From Microvirga sp. ACRRW (lineage in GTDB: Bacteria; Pseudomonadota; Alphaproteobacteria; Rhizobiales; Beijerinckiaceae), in contig NZ_JAKRNJ010000004.1 of the NCBI RefSeq assembly GCF_022346925.1, positions 372,001 to 436,000 of the forward strand: a DNA stretch of 64,000 nucleotides, in the 5' to 3' direction. Below are positions 37,293 to 47,487 of this stretch, piece after piece. The notes under the pieces are model-generated. The model did not search any database. It had not been told where the DNA came from and was given only the letters and a program-made list of their open reading frames with translations. How positions within the stretch are numbered: the stretch's first letter is position 1; each line of letters starts with the position of its first letter. The position numbers and the translations under genes are program-made.

Positions 37293-37322
37293 TTGACGCC
37301 GGGCCCCTTTTCAGCCTATAGC
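37293..37322 (+). promoter_or_regulatory. Sigma-70-like promoter for rpmB
   Basis: TTGACG at 37293 and TATAGC at 37317 are separated by 18 bases and lie about 100 bases upstream of the rpmB start. The spacing and both hexamers fit a vegetative promoter. Confidence 0.55.
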
Positions 37323-37425
37323 CCTGCACCTTCCAAGGACTTCTGGTGTCCGGCCGCGCGGGATCTGCGTTGAAGCAAACCCGTGAGATCGAAGCCGTGA
37401 CCCCTTATACGATAGGATTGAACCC

Positions 37426-37716
37426 ATGTCGCGCCGTTGCGAACTGACCGGCAAGGCCGTGCTGAGTGGCCACCTCGTGAGCCACTCGAACCGCAAGACG
37501 AAGCGGAAGTTCCTGCCGAACCTCTGCAACGTCACGCTCCAGTCTGACACCCTGCAGCGCTCCGTGCGCCTGCGCGTGTCCGCCCATGCTCTGCGCTCCG
37601 TCGAGCACCGTGGCGGCCTCGATGCCTTCCTCGCGAAGGCCTCGGCTGACGAGCTGTCGAGCACCGCCCTCACTGTGAAGCGCGAGATCGAGAAGAAGCT
37701 CGCCGCTGCGAGCTAA
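37426..37716 (+). CDS. rpmB: 50S ribosomal protein L28
   Basis: A 96-residue basic protein starting [22 protein letters not shown] with the RRFLPNL-like [11 protein letters not shown] segment of L28. It is a complete ribosomal protein of the large subunit. Unlike many bacteria, rpmG does not follow it. It is followed by a clear terminator. Confidence 0.97.
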   Translation: MSRRCELTGKAVLSGHLVSHSNRKTKRKFLPNLCNVTLQSDTLQRSVRLRVSAHALRSVEHRGGLDAFLAKASADELSSTALTVKREIEKKLAAAS

Positions 37717-37744
37717 TCTTTCGTCTCGAAAGTTTTATACGCTG

Positions 37745-37770
37745 CGGGCGGCCTCACGGCCGCCCGTTTT
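37745..37770 (+). terminator. Terminator after rpmB
   Basis: Arms GGGCGGCC and GGCCGCCC with loop TCAC are followed by GTTTTG. Confidence 0.88.
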
Positions 37771-37812
37771 GCGTTGCCTCAATAGCTTAGCTGAATTTCG
37801 AGAAGGCCGATC

Positions 37813-38445
37813 ATGATTAAGACCGGACATCGCGACTTCCTCATTGCGCTCGCCGCCATGACCATCGTCGTCCTCTCGTCGAATATTCTGGTTCAGTATC
37901 CCTTCCAGCACCTGGGCTTAGGGGATTACCTGACCTGGGGCGCGTTCACTTATCCTTTCGCCTTCCTGGTGACGGACCTGTCGAACCGCCGCTTTGGCCC
38001 CAAAGGCGCGCGCCGGGTGGTCTATGCCGGCTTCGTTCTGGCCGTGGCTTTGTCGATCTATCTCGCAACGCCGCGCATCGCGATTGCCTCAGGCGCCGCC
38101 TTCCTCGTTGCCCAGCTTCTCGACATCCACATCTTCACGCGCCTTCGCGGCCATGCCTGGTGGATGCCGCCCTTCGTGTCCTCGGTGATCTCGTCCGGCC
38201 TCGACACGGCGATCTTCTTCTCGATCGCCTTCTATTGCGGCGCGCTCCCGGGCCTCGGCCTCACGATCACCGATGTTCTTAGCCATGCCGGCATCGCGGA
38301 TGAATGCATCGCACTTCCGTGGGTGAATCTCGCCGTTGCCGATTACATGGTGAAACTCGCGCTCGCCGCCATCTCGATTGCTCCCTACGGCGCAATCCTG
38401 CGGCTTATGCGCTTCGAAGCGAAGCACCATCACCGGACCGCCTGA
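37813..38445 (+). CDS. yhhQ: Queuosine precursor transporter (YhhQ/VUT type)
   Basis: A 210-residue inner-membrane protein with about six segments. Family features are TWGAFTYPFAFLVTDLSNRRFGPKGARRVVYAGF and VSSVISSGLDTAIFFSIAFY. Members import the queuosine precursors preQ0 and preQ1, or a vitamin-like compound. No preQ1 riboswitch is visible in the short upstream gap. The stop codon falls in the loop of a GGACCGCC/GGCGGTCC hairpin (38435-38455) that may end both convergent transcripts. Confidence 0.88.
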   Translation: MIKTGHRDFLIALAAMTIVVLSSNILVQYPFQHLGLGDYLTWGAFTYPFAFLVTDLSNRRFGPKGARRVVYAGFVLAVALSIYLATPRIAIASGAAFLVAQLLDIHIFTRLRGHAWWMPPFVSSVISSGLDTAIFFSIAFYCGALPGLGLTITDVLSHAGIADECIALPWVNLAVADYMVKLALAAISIAPYGAILRLMRFEAKHHHRTA

Positions 38446-38473
38446 TCGGCGGTCCCGTTCTCGCATTACTCGA

Positions 38474-39223
38474 TCAGAGAACCTTGTCCGCGTAAGGCGG
38501 ATGGGGAATGGCTTGATGCGCCGCGCGCAACGCCGCCGACCAGCGTTCGCGCAGGTCGCGGAAGTAAGGCTCGTCCTCTTGAATGCGGTAGGTGATTTGA
38601 GCCTGAAGCGCATCGCGCTTGGCGACCACGATGTCGATGGGAAGGCCTACGCCGAGATTGGATTTGAGCGTTGAATCCATCGAAATGAGGCCGAGTTTCA
38701 ACGCTTCCACCAGCTCAGTCTCATGCGCAATCGCGCGGTCGAGAATCGGCTTGCCGTATTTCGGCTCGCCGATCTGCAGGAAAGGCGTATCGAGCGTCGC
38801 CTCGATGGCGTTGCCCGCCGCGTAGATCTGGTAAAGCCGCATCGGCCCCTGCCCGATCTGGCCGCCGATCAGCATGGTGACGTCGAAGGTCATGCCGCGC
38901 TTTTCTATCTCAATGCCGTCGATGGCGTAGACATGGCGGATGGCGCGGCCGACGAGCTGGGCGGCCTTGAACATGCTGGGCACATTCATCAGCGTCTCGA
39001 TCTCGCCCGTCTCCGGATTCTCGATGCCCTCCGACAGAAGCGACATGACAGACTGACTGGCCGAGAGATTGCCGGCGGTCGCCAGCGTCACCAGCCGCTC
39101 GCCGGGCTTTTCGAACAGGTGCAGCTTGCGGAAGGTGGCGATGTTGTCGACGCCTGCATTGGTGCGCGTATCCGCGATCATCACCAGGCCATCGCGCACG
39201 AGGATGCCGACGCAATAAGTCAT
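38474..39223 (-). CDS. Anbu proteasome-like peptidase (ancestral beta subunit)
   Basis: The start at 39223 gives MTYCVGILV, placing a Thr at position 2 as the N-terminal nucleophile after Met removal. An upstream frame start would bury it, so this start is decided by catalysis. The 249-residue product has the proteasome beta fold (GLVMIADTRTNAG and MTFDVTMLIGGQIG). Anbu is related to HslV and the 20S core, although purified homologues showed little peptidase activity. It is the last gene of the ATP-grasp, alpha-E and transglutaminase operon, a known conserved set. Confidence 0.92.
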   Translation of the reverse strand: MTYCVGILVRDGLVMIADTRTNAGVDNIATFRKLHLFEKPGERLVTLATAGNLSASQSVMSLLSEGIENPETGEIETLMNVPSMFKAAQLVGRAIRHVYAIDGIEIEKRGMTFDVTMLIGGQIGQGPMRLYQIYAAGNAIEATLDTPFLQIGEPKYGKPILDRAIAHETELVEALKLGLISMDSTLKSNLGVGLPIDIVVAKRDALQAQITYRIQEDEPYFRDLRERWSAALRAAHQAIPHPPYADKVL

Positions 39224-39272
39224 GGGTGCTCCTACGGGTGCCTTCTGATCGAGCTGCGGTTTCAAGGCCATC

Positions 39273-40091
39273 TCACGCCTGTGCTTGACGGGCGCCCTCG
39301 ATCCTCAAACGAACGTCGAGCGCTTCACGGGAGATCCCGTAATAGCTGCCTCTGACGGGAGCCGCATCAAGATAATCGAGCCCGATGGCGAGCCGGACGT
39401 AATGTTCCGTTGCGGAAATGCCATTGGCAGGATCGAGGCTCACCCAGCCGAGGGATGGGACAAACGCCTCAGCCCAGGCGTGCCCCGCCTCCTGAACGGC
39501 CTCTCCCGGCTTGTGGAGATAGCCGGAAACGTAGCGCGCCGGGATGTTCAGGTATCGCGCGGCTGCCAGGAAAACATGGGTGAAGTCCTGACACACGCCA
39601 TGTCCCGCCGAGAATGCCTCCGTGGCGGTCGTCGTGGGATGAGTCGCATCCGTGTCGAAGCGCAGGCGCTCGTAAATCGCGCGGTTCAGCGTGTGGACCT
39701 GATCGAGCGGACTGGAAAGATTCGCGGTCGCTTTGTCGGCGAACTCGCTGATGGCGATGCTGTCACGGGTGAGTGGCGTCTGCCGCAAGTAAAACAGATC
39801 CGGAAAACGCTCGACACCACCGCGCACCACGCCCGCCGTGTCGGAGGTTTCGATCTCGCCTGCCACGCGCAAGGTGATCTCTCCGACAGGGCCTGCCACG
39901 AAGAGGCTGTGCGCGATGTTGCCGTACCAATCTTCCCGCCGCAGGAGCTTGGCCTCGCAATCGACATCGATATTCCAGTTGAGGACAGTCTGCCCTTCGT
40001 GCCCGCGCGGGGTCAGGCGCAGCAGCTGGATCGCGGATTTCACCGGCTCGCTATAGCTGTAGACCGTCTCGTGTGTGATGCGAATGCGCAT
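39273..40091 (-). CDS. Transglutaminase-like cysteine protease-fold protein
   Basis: The ATG at 40091 starts the typical MRIRITHETVYSYSEP N-terminal bacterial transglutaminase domain; upstream frame sequence overlaps the alpha-E gene and is discarded. The 272-residue product has the triad Cys167 (GHGVCQDF), His204 (GHAWAEAF) and Asp220 (SLDPANG). Members of this operon type are predicted to cut or form amide bonds in peptides made by the ATP-grasp partner. It lies 4 bases after the alpha-E stop and 49 bases before Anbu. Confidence 0.92.
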   Translation of the reverse strand: MRIRITHETVYSYSEPVKSAIQLLRLTPRGHEGQTVLNWNIDVDCEAKLLRREDWYGNIAHSLFVAGPVGEITLRVAGEIETSDTAGVVRGGVERFPDLFYLRQTPLTRDSIAISEFADKATANLSSPLDQVHTLNRAIYERLRFDTDATHPTTTATEAFSAGHGVCQDFTHVFLAAARYLNIPARYVSGYLHKPGEAVQEAGHAWAEAFVPSLGWVSLDPANGISATEHYVRLAIGLDYLDAAPVRGSYYGISREALDVRLRIEGARQAQA

Positions 40092-40095
40092 TCGT

Positions 40096-41040
40096 CTAGC
40101 CCAGATATTGCTGCGAGATGGCAAGACCGAGGCGGTTATTCTCGGCGAGGAATTCCTGCAGGAACTCGTGCAGTCCATGCTGGAAGATGTCTTCGATGTT
40201 CCGGTTTACGAGACGCGCATGGATGGAGCGCGCCTGACGCTGCGCGCTGCCGGAGACACCATAGCGATGACCGATGTCATCGAGATGACGGGAGAGCGCG
40301 CCATAGCAGGCAGCGAGCGAACGCGGCATCTCCTCGCGCAGGATCAAGAGATCCGCCACGAGCCAGGGCCGCAGGTTTTGGTGATAAACCCATTGATAGC
40401 TCACGAGCGCCGAGACGGAGCGCAGAATGGCGGCCCATTGATAATAATCGATGCCGCCGCCGACCTCCGCATCTTTCGGCAGCAGCACGTGATACTTCAC
40501 GTCGAGCACGCGCGCGGTGTTGTCGGCGCGCTCGATATAGACGCCGAGCCGCGAGAACCAATAGGCGTCGTTGCGCAGCATGGTGCGCATGGCGGAACCG
40601 TCATAGCGAAGAGAGGCTTCCTTAACGAGATTGAGGAAGCGCGGCAGCTCCTCGACATTGATCTTCTTCGGCCGGTAGCGCCGAAGATCGAGCCATGCGG
40701 AATTGATCGCCTCCCACATCTCGGAGGTGAGCGCGGAGCGCACGGAGCGCGCATTCTGCCGAGCGGTGTTGAAGCAGCTTTGGATGCTCGACGAGTTGTC
40801 TTCCGAGAAGGCCAGAAACTCGATCACGTTCTCTGGCGTCGCCTCGCCGTAGAGCGTGCGGAACTGGTCGATGCCATAGGCCGTGGTGAGAGCGGATTCC
40901 CACTCGTTCGTCTCGATGCCGTTATACGAGATAGGCATCGAAGCCATGCGATAGGCCACATCGAGAATGCGCGCGGTGTTCTCCGCGCGCTCCACATAGC
41001 GGGAGAGCCAGTAGAGGCTGTCTGCATCACGGCTCAGCAC
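40096..41040 (-). CDS. Alpha-E domain protein
   Basis: A 314-residue all-helical protein beginning MLSRDADSLYWLSRYVERAENTARILDV. This matches the Alpha-E (DUF403) family exactly at both ends. Its function is unknown. It is always found with the circularly permuted ATP-grasp and transglutaminase genes and is proposed to be part of the same peptide-synthesis complex. It follows the ATP-grasp gene by 16 bases. Confidence 0.93.
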   Translation of the reverse strand: MLSRDADSLYWLSRYVERAENTARILDVAYRMASMPISYNGIETNEWESALTTAYGIDQFRTLYGEATPENVIEFLAFSEDNSSSIQSCFNTARQNARSVRSALTSEMWEAINSAWLDLRRYRPKKINVEELPRFLNLVKEASLRYDGSAMRTMLRNDAYWFSRLGVYIERADNTARVLDVKYHVLLPKDAEVGGGIDYYQWAAILRSVSALVSYQWVYHQNLRPWLVADLLILREEMPRSLAACYGALSRHLDDIGHRYGVSGSAQRQARSIHARLVNRNIEDIFQHGLHEFLQEFLAENNRLGLAISQQYLG

Positions 41041-41056
41041 GGCAACAGCTCCCTGC

Positions 41057-42517
41057 TCATTCGCTCAATACCCAGGTGTCTTTCGTACCGCCGCCCTGGC
41101 TCGAATTCACCACCAGCGAGCCCTCGGTGAGCGCAACGCGGGTCAAGCCACCCGGCACGAGCCGCACGCCGTCGCGACCGCTCAAGACGAAGGGGCGCAG
41201 ATCCACATGGCGCGGAGCAAGCCCTTTCTCGGTGAAGATGGGGCTCGTCGAGAGCGCGAGCGTCGGCTGTGCGATGTAGTTGTCGGGTGCCGCGAGAATG
41301 CGCGCGCGGAAATGCTCGCGCGCTTCTTGCGTCGCATGCGGACCGACGAGCATGCCGTAGCCGCCCGATCCATTGACCTCTTTCACCACCAGCTCGTGCA
41401 AATGATCGACCACGTAAGACAAGGCCTCCTTCTCGCGACAGCGATAGGTTGGCACGTTCTTCAGGATCGGCTCCTCGCCCATGTAGAAGCGCACGATGTC
41501 AGGCACGTAAGAATACATGGCCTTGTCGTCGGCAACGCCCGTGCCCGGTGCATTGGCGATAGCGACATTGCCCGCGCGATAAGCCGCGATCAGCCCCGGC
41601 ACGCCGAGCGCGGAATCAGGACGGAACACGAGCGGATCGAGGAAATCGTCGTCGATGCGGCTGTAGATCACATCGACGCGCTTTGGCCCCTCCGTCGTGC
41701 GCATATAGACCACCTCGTCGCGCACGAAGAGATCGCGCCCCTCCACCAGCTCGACGCCCATGCGGTCAGCCAGGAAGCTGTGTTCGTAATAAGCGGAGTT
41801 CAGCGACCCCGGCGTGAGCAGCACCACCGTCGGCTCCCAAGGGCTGCTGGACGGTGCAACGGATTTCAGTGTGCCCAGAAGCTCGTTCACGTAGTTCTCG
41901 ATAGGCCGGATGCGCTGCTTCGCCACAAGATCGGGAAAGAGGCGCATCATCACCTCTCGGTTCTCCAGCATGTAGGAGACGCCGGAGGGCGTGCGCAGAT
42001 TGTCTTCGAGAACGTAAAAGTCCTTGTCGTCGACACGCACGATGTCGACGCCCGCTATCTGCACATAGATGTCGCTGTTGAGCGACAGCCCGTGCATCTG
42101 TGGACGGTAGGCAGGATTGAGATAGACGAGCTCGGGCGGAATGATGCCAGCGCGCAGGATTTCGCGCGGGCCGTAGATGTCTTTCAGGAAAAGGTTGAGC
42201 GCCTTGACGCGCTGCTCCAGCCCGCGCGAGAGATGCGCCCATTCGGAGCCGGAGAGAATGCGCGGAATGATGTCGAACGGGATCAGCCGCTCCTCGGCTT
42301 CCGTGGTGCCGTAAACGGCAAAGGTGATGCCGACCCGGCGGAAAAAGAGTTCAGCCTCCTCGCGGCGATGCTCCAGCAGGTGCGGCGGCGCAGATGCCAG
42401 CCATTCCTGCAGCACCCTGTAGGCCTCGCGGCTCTCAGCCCCATGGCCTTTCATCTCGTCGAAGATCGCTTGCGCCGTCACAGGGTTTGCCGCCTCCCCT
42501 TTGGGCAAGTGGCGCAA
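41057..42517 (-). CDS. Circularly permuted type 2 ATP-grasp protein
   Basis: A 486-residue ligase-type protein. It contains DUF404 and DUF407 sequence features: GITFAVYGTTEAEERLIPFDIIPRI, VLEDNLRTPSGVSYMLENRE, the KEVNGSGGYGMLVG loop and RHVDLRPFVL near the end. Circularly permuted ATP-grasp enzymes form amide bonds using ATP through an acyl-phosphate. It heads the four-gene set ATP-grasp, alpha-E, transglutaminase, Anbu, all on the minus strand with short gaps. A 134-base gap separates it from the upstream esterase-like gene, and the set may have its own promoter there. Confidence 0.93.
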   Translation of the reverse strand: MRHLPKGEAANPVTAQAIFDEMKGHGAESREAYRVLQEWLASAPPHLLEHRREEAELFFRRVGITFAVYGTTEAEERLIPFDIIPRILSGSEWAHLSRGLEQRVKALNLFLKDIYGPREILRAGIIPPELVYLNPAYRPQMHGLSLNSDIYVQIAGVDIVRVDDKDFYVLEDNLRTPSGVSYMLENREVMMRLFPDLVAKQRIRPIENYVNELLGTLKSVAPSSSPWEPTVVLLTPGSLNSAYYEHSFLADRMGVELVEGRDLFVRDEVVYMRTTEGPKRVDVIYSRIDDDFLDPLVFRPDSALGVPGLIAAYRAGNVAIANAPGTGVADDKAMYSYVPDIVRFYMGEEPILKNVPTYRCREKEALSYVVDHLHELVVKEVNGSGGYGMLVGPHATQEAREHFRARILAAPDNYIAQPTLALSTSPIFTEKGLAPRHVDLRPFVLSGRDGVRLVPGGLTRVALTEGSLVVNSSQGGGTKDTWVLSE

Positions 42518-42651
42518 TCATGTGCGCCTTGCCCGCCTTCAGAAGGTTAGTTGCCTAAATCAAAGGACGGCAAGGGCTACTTAAAGCGAAGAAGGGGCAG
42601 CGGAGCTGAGAAAAAGCGCAATTGCTCAAACAGAAGGCAGGTGACTATGCG

Positions 42652-43668
42652 TCACTCGGCAAGGGCGAATTCCAGCAACAGAGTCCGCTGCAGGTTCGTG
42701 TTGAAGTTGTTGTCGGAGATCAGCGAGATGACATTCTCCGCCCCTTCCCGGTGAATGGCGATCCCTTCCATGTTGTCCATCTGGTGCGAGGCCTCGCTCT
42801 CGTAGATCACCTCGCCATCCACCCGCGCGCCCGGCCTGATCGCCGTGCCGGCTACACGGCGGAGACGGCACCCGAAGCCGCCGAACAAGGAGAAGCGGCG
42901 CTCCAGCAGGATCGCATCGCCGGAATCGAGGAACGCGAGATCCGTCACGTCATAGCCGCCGCGGCGCACGACATCGAACAGGCCCTGGCGCGAACCGGTC
43001 AGGATGAAGCCCTGGCCGCTTTCCGCGATGCCGATGAGCGCACCGGCAAGGTTTGAGCGCTGCGGCGCCAGGGCAAGCGCCTCGATGCCGCCATTGCTCG
43101 ACAGATCCTTGAGCGCGTCCGGCACGGCAATCGGAACGCCCTGAACGAGCGCCCCTTCGCGGCTGCGTTCGAACCGGATGACGGCGTGATTGCGCTCGAC
43201 GCCGACGAAGGCCGTGCTGCCGGAGATCGCGAGGCTTTCCGTGTCGTAGTAGCGGGTGCGTCGCGCAGGCGTACCGCTGCTCAGCAACAGAGGCGACATC
43301 ACCGCGTCCGACAGCCCCGACAGGCGTCCGTCCGACGTCTCGATGCGTGCTTGCAGCACTTGTGCATTGTCGGCAAGCGTCACGATCTCCTGTCCTCTTG
43401 GCGAACGCCAGAGGCCGGAGAAGCCGCCGAAGGCGGAGACATCGGATTTGAGGCTTAAGCCTGAACGGAAGAACAGCGAGCCGAACTTCGTGCGATCCGG
43501 ATCGGTGTTGGAGAGATGACTGATCGGTTGCGCGGAAACTCTGATCGGCGTGGCATTGCGAAACGCCTGCGGGCGCTGTGCAAGCGCACCTCCCGCAACG
43601 CCTGCAATGCCGGCAGCAGTGATCGCACCGCCGCCGATGAGCAGATTTCTGCGGGAGAGAAGCCTCAC
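42652..43668 (-). CDS. Tat-exported esterase-like activity of phytase family protein
   Basis: The GTG start overlaps the cobT stop by four bases, so translation is coupled to cobT. The 338-residue product has a twin-arginine signal ([10 protein letters not shown]) with a cleavage region near GALAQ. The mature part is a beta-propeller-like domain of the esterase-like phytase family ([11 protein letters not shown] and [15 protein letters not shown]). Exported folded, it probably acts in the periplasm on phosphate esters. Why it is coupled to cobT is unclear; it may be positional. Confidence 0.85.
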   Translation of the reverse strand: MRLLSRRNLLIGGGAITAAGIAGVAGGALAQRPQAFRNATPIRVSAQPISHLSNTDPDRTKFGSLFFRSGLSLKSDVSAFGGFSGLWRSPRGQEIVTLADNAQVLQARIETSDGRLSGLSDAVMSPLLLSSGTPARRTRYYDTESLAISGSTAFVGVERNHAVIRFERSREGALVQGVPIAVPDALKDLSSNGGIEALALAPQRSNLAGALIGIAESGQGFILTGSRQGLFDVVRRGGYDVTDLAFLDSGDAILLERRFSLFGGFGCRLRRVAGTAIRPGARVDGEVIYESEASHQMDNMEGIAIHREGAENVISLISDNNFNTNLQRTLLLEFALAE

Positions 43669-45563
43669 GCGTGCGCCCGGCGACGGGGTGCTGCCCCGCG
43701 CGACGGTTGCGCATTCTCCTCGAACAGCTCCGCGAGCTTTTCGGTCATCACGCCACCGAGTTCTTCCGCATCAACGATGGTCACGGCGCGGCGGTAATAG
43801 CGCGTCACGTCATGGCCGATGCCGATGGCGATGAGTTCGACCGGCGAGCGCGTCTCGATCTCCTCGATGATGTAGCGCAGGTGCCGTTCGAGATAATTGC
43901 CGGGATTGACCGAGAGCGTTGAATCGTCCACCGGCGCACCGTCCGAGATCACCATCAGGATGCGGCGCTGCTCGGGGCGTCCGAGCAGGCGCTTGTGCGC
44001 CCAGTCGAGCGCCTCGCCGTCGATGTTCTCTTTCAGCAGGCCCTCGCGCATCATCAGGCCCAAGTTTTTACGGGCGCGCCGCCAGGGCGCATCCGCCGAC
44101 TTGTAGATGATGTGGCGCAGATCGTTGAGGCGACCGGGATTGGCGGGCTTGCCGTTCTGCAGCCAGTTCTCGCGGGCCTGTCCGCCCTTCCACGCACGCG
44201 TGGTGAAGCCGAGGATCTCGACCTTCACGCCGCAGCGCTCAAGCGTGCGCGCGAGAATATCGGCACAGGTGGCGGCCACCGTGATCGGGCGTCCGCGCAT
44301 GGAGCCCGAATTGTCGAGGAGCAGCGTCACCACCGTGTCGCGGAAATTGGTGTCCTGCTCCTGCTTGAAGCTCAACGGCTGGAACGGATCCATGATGATG
44401 CGCGGCAGGCGCACCGGATCGAGCGTTCCTTCTTCCAGGTCGAATTCCCACGAGCGGTTCTGCTGCGCCATGAGGCGGCGCTGCAGACGATTGGCGAGGC
44501 GGCCCACCACGCCCTGCAAATGCGCGAGCTGCTTGTCGAGATAGGCGCGCAGGCGCGTCAGCTCATCCGCGTCGCAGAGATCCTCCGCATGGATGATCTC
44601 ATCGAATTTGGACGTATAGGATTTGTAATCGGGACCACGATTCTCGTTGGCGCGGGACGGCGGACGCCAGGATTCGCCGGCTTCTTCGGAATCGGCTTCT
44701 TCCGCTTCCTCGGGCATCTCACCGGAAGGCCCGTCGGATTCTTCCGTCGCGCCATCCTCCATCTCGTCGCTCGAATCCTCGCTGACCTCCATTTCGGCGC
44801 GGTCGCCTTGGCTCTCCTGCTCGGATTCGCCCTCGCCCTGCTGCTCCTGCTGCTCGGACTCGTTGTCTTCCTCGTTCTCGTCCTCGTTCTGCTCAAGGGC
44901 CGCATCGTCGGCCATGTCGAGGGAGGAGAGCATCTCGCGGATGCCGCGCGCGAATTCGCGCTGGCTGTCGATATTCTTCAACAGCCCGTCGAGATCCTTG
45001 CCCGCGCGATCCTCGATGAAATCGCGCCAGAGATCGACGACCTTTTCGGCCGCATGCGGCGGCTTCTCACCGGTCAGGCGCTCGCGCACCATGAGCGCCA
45101 GCGCATCCTCGATGGGCGCATCGGCGCGGTCCGTGATCTCTTCGTACTTGCCGCCGCGATGATAGCGGTCCTCCAGCATCGCGGAAATGTTGGACGAGAT
45201 GCCCGCCATGCGGCGCGAGCCGATGGATTCCACACGCGCCTGCTCGACCGCATCGAACACGGCGCGGGCAGCCTGGCCGTCGGGAGCGAGGCGGCGATGG
45301 AGAGAAACGTCGTGGCAGGCAAGCCGCAGCGCCATGGAATCCGCATTGCCGCGCAGGATCGCCACATCGTTCGACGTGAGCTTGCGCGGCGGCTCCGGCA
45401 GGCGGGCTTTGTCCTGGCCCATGAGCACCGGACGGTCGGAGGCGAAGGCCACTTCCAGATCGGGCTTGCGGGCGATGGCCTTCATGGCGCCGGCGATGGA
45501 GCGCTTCAGCGGCTCCGCCGGCGCTTCCTTCTTCTCACCTGGCTTGCGGTTCGAGATGGACAT
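43665..45563 (-). CDS. cobT: Cobaltochelatase subunit CobT
   Basis: A 632-residue CobT with a typical architecture. The N-terminal part is followed by a very acidic Glu/Asp/Ser/Gln-rich region (about residues 220-310). The C-terminal von Willebrand A domain has its metal site in LLLDNSGSM near residue 417. With CobS and CobN it inserts cobalt into hydrogenobyrinic acid diamide in aerobic cobalamin synthesis. CobN is not in this window. It lies 99 bases downstream of cobS, with a small hairpin repeat in the gap. Confidence 0.94.
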   Translation of the reverse strand: MSISNRKPGEKKEAPAEPLKRSIAGAMKAIARKPDLEVAFASDRPVLMGQDKARLPEPPRKLTSNDVAILRGNADSMALRLACHDVSLHRRLAPDGQAARAVFDAVEQARVESIGSRRMAGISSNISAMLEDRYHRGGKYEEITDRADAPIEDALALMVRERLTGEKPPHAAEKVVDLWRDFIEDRAGKDLDGLLKNIDSQREFARGIREMLSSLDMADDAALEQNEDENEEDNESEQQEQQGEGESEQESQGDRAEMEVSEDSSDEMEDGATEESDGPSGEMPEEAEEADSEEAGESWRPPSRANENRGPDYKSYTSKFDEIIHAEDLCDADELTRLRAYLDKQLAHLQGVVGRLANRLQRRLMAQQNRSWEFDLEEGTLDPVRLPRIIMDPFQPLSFKQEQDTNFRDTVVTLLLDNSGSMRGRPITVAATCADILARTLERCGVKVEILGFTTRAWKGGQARENWLQNGKPANPGRLNDLRHIIYKSADAPWRRARKNLGLMMREGLLKENIDGEALDWAHKRLLGRPEQRRILMVISDGAPVDDSTLSVNPGNYLERHLRYIIEEIETRSPVELIAIGIGHDVTRYYRRAVTIVDAEELGGVMTEKLAELFEENAQPSRGAAPRRRAHA

Positions 45564-45625
45564 CGCGTTCCTTCAATCCGTCATCGCGGTTGGAGCTGCG
45601 CCGACAACCGGCGAAGCTCCCAAAC

Positions 45626-45661
45626 GATCCCAGATCGCGCACAGCGCGTCCGGGATGACGC
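45626..45661. repeat. Partial copy of an ATCCCGG/GGGATGAC-type repeat
   Basis: The gap between cobT and cobS holds GATCCCAGATCGCGC and GCGCGTCCGGGATGACG, a partial copy of the dispersed inverted repeat seen in full at 47767-47872. Confidence 0.4.
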
Positions 45662-45662
45662 C

Positions 45663-46652
45663 TTACGAGAGCACCATGTTCACGGCGCTTTCCGGCAGTT
45701 CCTTACCGAAGGAGCGCTGGTAGAACTCGGCGACCAGCGCGCGTTCCAGCTCGTCGCACTTGTTGAGGAAGGTGACGCGGAAGGCGAAGCCCGTGTCGCC
45801 GAAGATCTCGGCGTTCTCGGCCCAGGTGATCACCGTGCGCGGGCTCATGACGGTGGAGAGATCGCCGTTCATGAAAGCCGAGCGGGTGAGATCGGCCACA
45901 CGCACCATCTTGTTGACGATGTCGCGCCCTTCCGAGCTGTCCTGATAATGCTTCGCCTTGGAGAGGACGATGTCCACTTCCTTGTCGTGCGGCAGGTAAT
46001 TCAGCGTGGTCACGATGGACCAGCGGTCCATCTGGCCCTGGTTGATCTGCTGCGTGCCGTGATAGAGGCCCGACGTGTCGCCGAGGCCCACCGTGTTGGC
46101 GGTGGCGAACAGGCGGAAGGCGGGGTGAGGACGGATCACGCGCTTCTGGTCGAGCAGCGTGAGCTTGCCCGACTGCTCCAGCACGCGCTGGATCACGAAC
46201 ATCACATCCGGACGGCCTGCATCGTATTCGTCGAACACGAGGGCGACGTTGTTCTGGAGGGCCCAGGGGAGAATGCCGTCCTGGAAGGCGGTGACCTGCT
46301 TGCCTTCTTTAAGCACGATGGCGTCCTTACCGACGAGATCGATACGCGATACGTGGCTGTCCAGGTTCACGCGCACGCAGGGCCAGTTGAGGCGGGCGGC
46401 CACCTGCTCGATATGGGTCGACTTGCCGGTACCGTGATAACCCGTGATCATCACGCGGCGGTTGCGCGCGAAGCCCGCGAGGATCGCCAGCGTCGTCTCC
46501 CGGTCGAACAGATAATCGGGATCGAGGTCGGGCACATGCTCTTCCGCCTGGGAAAAGGCCGGAACTTCCAGATCCGAGTCGATGCCGAAGACCTGTCGCA
46601 CGGACACTTTCATATCCGGCAGGCGGGTCGTTGTATCGGTTTGTGCCGTCAT
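45663..46652 (-). CDS. cobS: Cobaltochelatase subunit CobS (AAA+ ATPase)
   Basis: The ATG at 46652 ([11 protein letters not shown]) has GAGAGG upstream; a longer frame from 46724 has no ribosome site. The 329-residue AAA+ ATPase has Walker A GYHGTGKS at 71-78, Walker B LVFDEYD, and a sensor-like [10 protein letters not shown] segment. CobS hydrolyses ATP to drive cobalt insertion by CobN together with CobT. The gene heads the run cobS, cobT, esterase-like. Confidence 0.95.
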   Translation of the reverse strand: MTAQTDTTTRLPDMKVSVRQVFGIDSDLEVPAFSQAEEHVPDLDPDYLFDRETTLAILAGFARNRRVMITGYHGTGKSTHIEQVAARLNWPCVRVNLDSHVSRIDLVGKDAIVLKEGKQVTAFQDGILPWALQNNVALVFDEYDAGRPDVMFVIQRVLEQSGKLTLLDQKRVIRPHPAFRLFATANTVGLGDTSGLYHGTQQINQGQMDRWSIVTTLNYLPHDKEVDIVLSKAKHYQDSSEGRDIVNKMVRVADLTRSAFMNGDLSTVMSPRTVITWAENAEIFGDTGFAFRVTFLNKCDELERALVAEFYQRSFGKELPESAVNMVLS

Positions 46653-46765
46653 AAGGGCCTCTCGTCGGACTGTTGTTTCAAAGATTTGCCAGGGCTTCTT
46701 AAACCCCATGGCGGTGCGGTGCAATTTCCTAAACGCTTAAGAGGGCTGCATGAAACAGCGGGGCT

Positions 46766-47398
46766 TCAGCACAGACCGGCGCTTTTGAGGGCGTCATGCG
46801 CCTTGATGATGTCGCGCAGGCGCTCCTCGAAGGAGCGGTCGCCGCCATTGGCGTCCGGATGGAACCGCTTCACCAGGGACTTGTACTGGGCCTTGATGGC
46901 CGGTCCGTCGGCGGTCTCGTCGAGCCCAAGAATGTCCAGGGCACGGCGGACCGCGCCCGTATAGCGGGGGCGCTTCGGCTCAGGCGCGGCGGCCCGGCGG
47001 CTCCGGGCCTGGGTGAAATCCTCGCCGTTCAGAACCCCCAAGGGATCGAAATAGGACCAGTCGCGGGGCTCCTGGGCCTTGCTCTCGCCCTCGGCCTTGC
47101 CGGATGTATTCACGCCCATGGCCCAGGTGGGGCGATGGCCGATGATCGCATCCTTCTGATAGGCCGCGACCGCCGAATCAGACATGCCGGTGAAATAGTT
47201 GTAGGAGGCGTTGTACTCGCGCACGTGCTCCAGGCAGAAGCGCCAGTACTGGCCCTCCCGGTCCCGGCCTTTCGGCGCACGGAATTCACCCGTAGCCTTG
47301 CAGCCGGGATGCTCGCAGGCAGGTCCTTTGGTCTCCCGCGGCTCATCGGCGGAAGACTTGATCCGGATACGGTCGAAAAGAGGCGAGTTGAGATCCAT
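46766..47398 (-). CDS. J-domain (DnaJ-like) protein
   Basis: A 210-residue protein with a C-terminal J domain (residues about 150-205; RRALDILGLDETADGPAIKAQYKSLVKRFHPDANGG), including the HPD loop. The N-terminal part is a Cys/His-containing module (CEHPGCKATGEFRAPKGRDREGQYWRFCLEH) that probably binds zinc. Such proteins recruit and stimulate DnaK. It is divergent from bolA. Reading starts at DLNSPLFDRIRIKS, typical for alphaproteobacterial members. Confidence 0.9.
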   Translation of the reverse strand: MDLNSPLFDRIRIKSSADEPRETKGPACEHPGCKATGEFRAPKGRDREGQYWRFCLEHVREYNASYNYFTGMSDSAVAAYQKDAIIGHRPTWAMGVNTSGKAEGESKAQEPRDWSYFDPLGVLNGEDFTQARSRRAAAPEPKRPRYTGAVRRALDILGLDETADGPAIKAQYKSLVKRFHPDANGGDRSFEERLRDIIKAHDALKSAGLC

Positions 47399-47487
47399 GA
47401 TTCAAACATTATGAAGGGCATGAGGCCCTGAGCCAAGGCTTAAGCGCTTTTCGCCGCAGACCCGTTCAAAAAGGTTTTACAAACCGC

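Noticed and set aside
37773..37812. preQ1 riboswitch before the queuosine-precursor transporter
   Set aside because: The gap is just 40 bases after the rpmB terminator and contains no matching fold.
43995..46964. A 989-codon open frame on the plus strand
   Set aside because: It is antisense to cobT, cobS and part of the J-domain gene, whose motifs are unmistakable. High GC produces long antisense frames.
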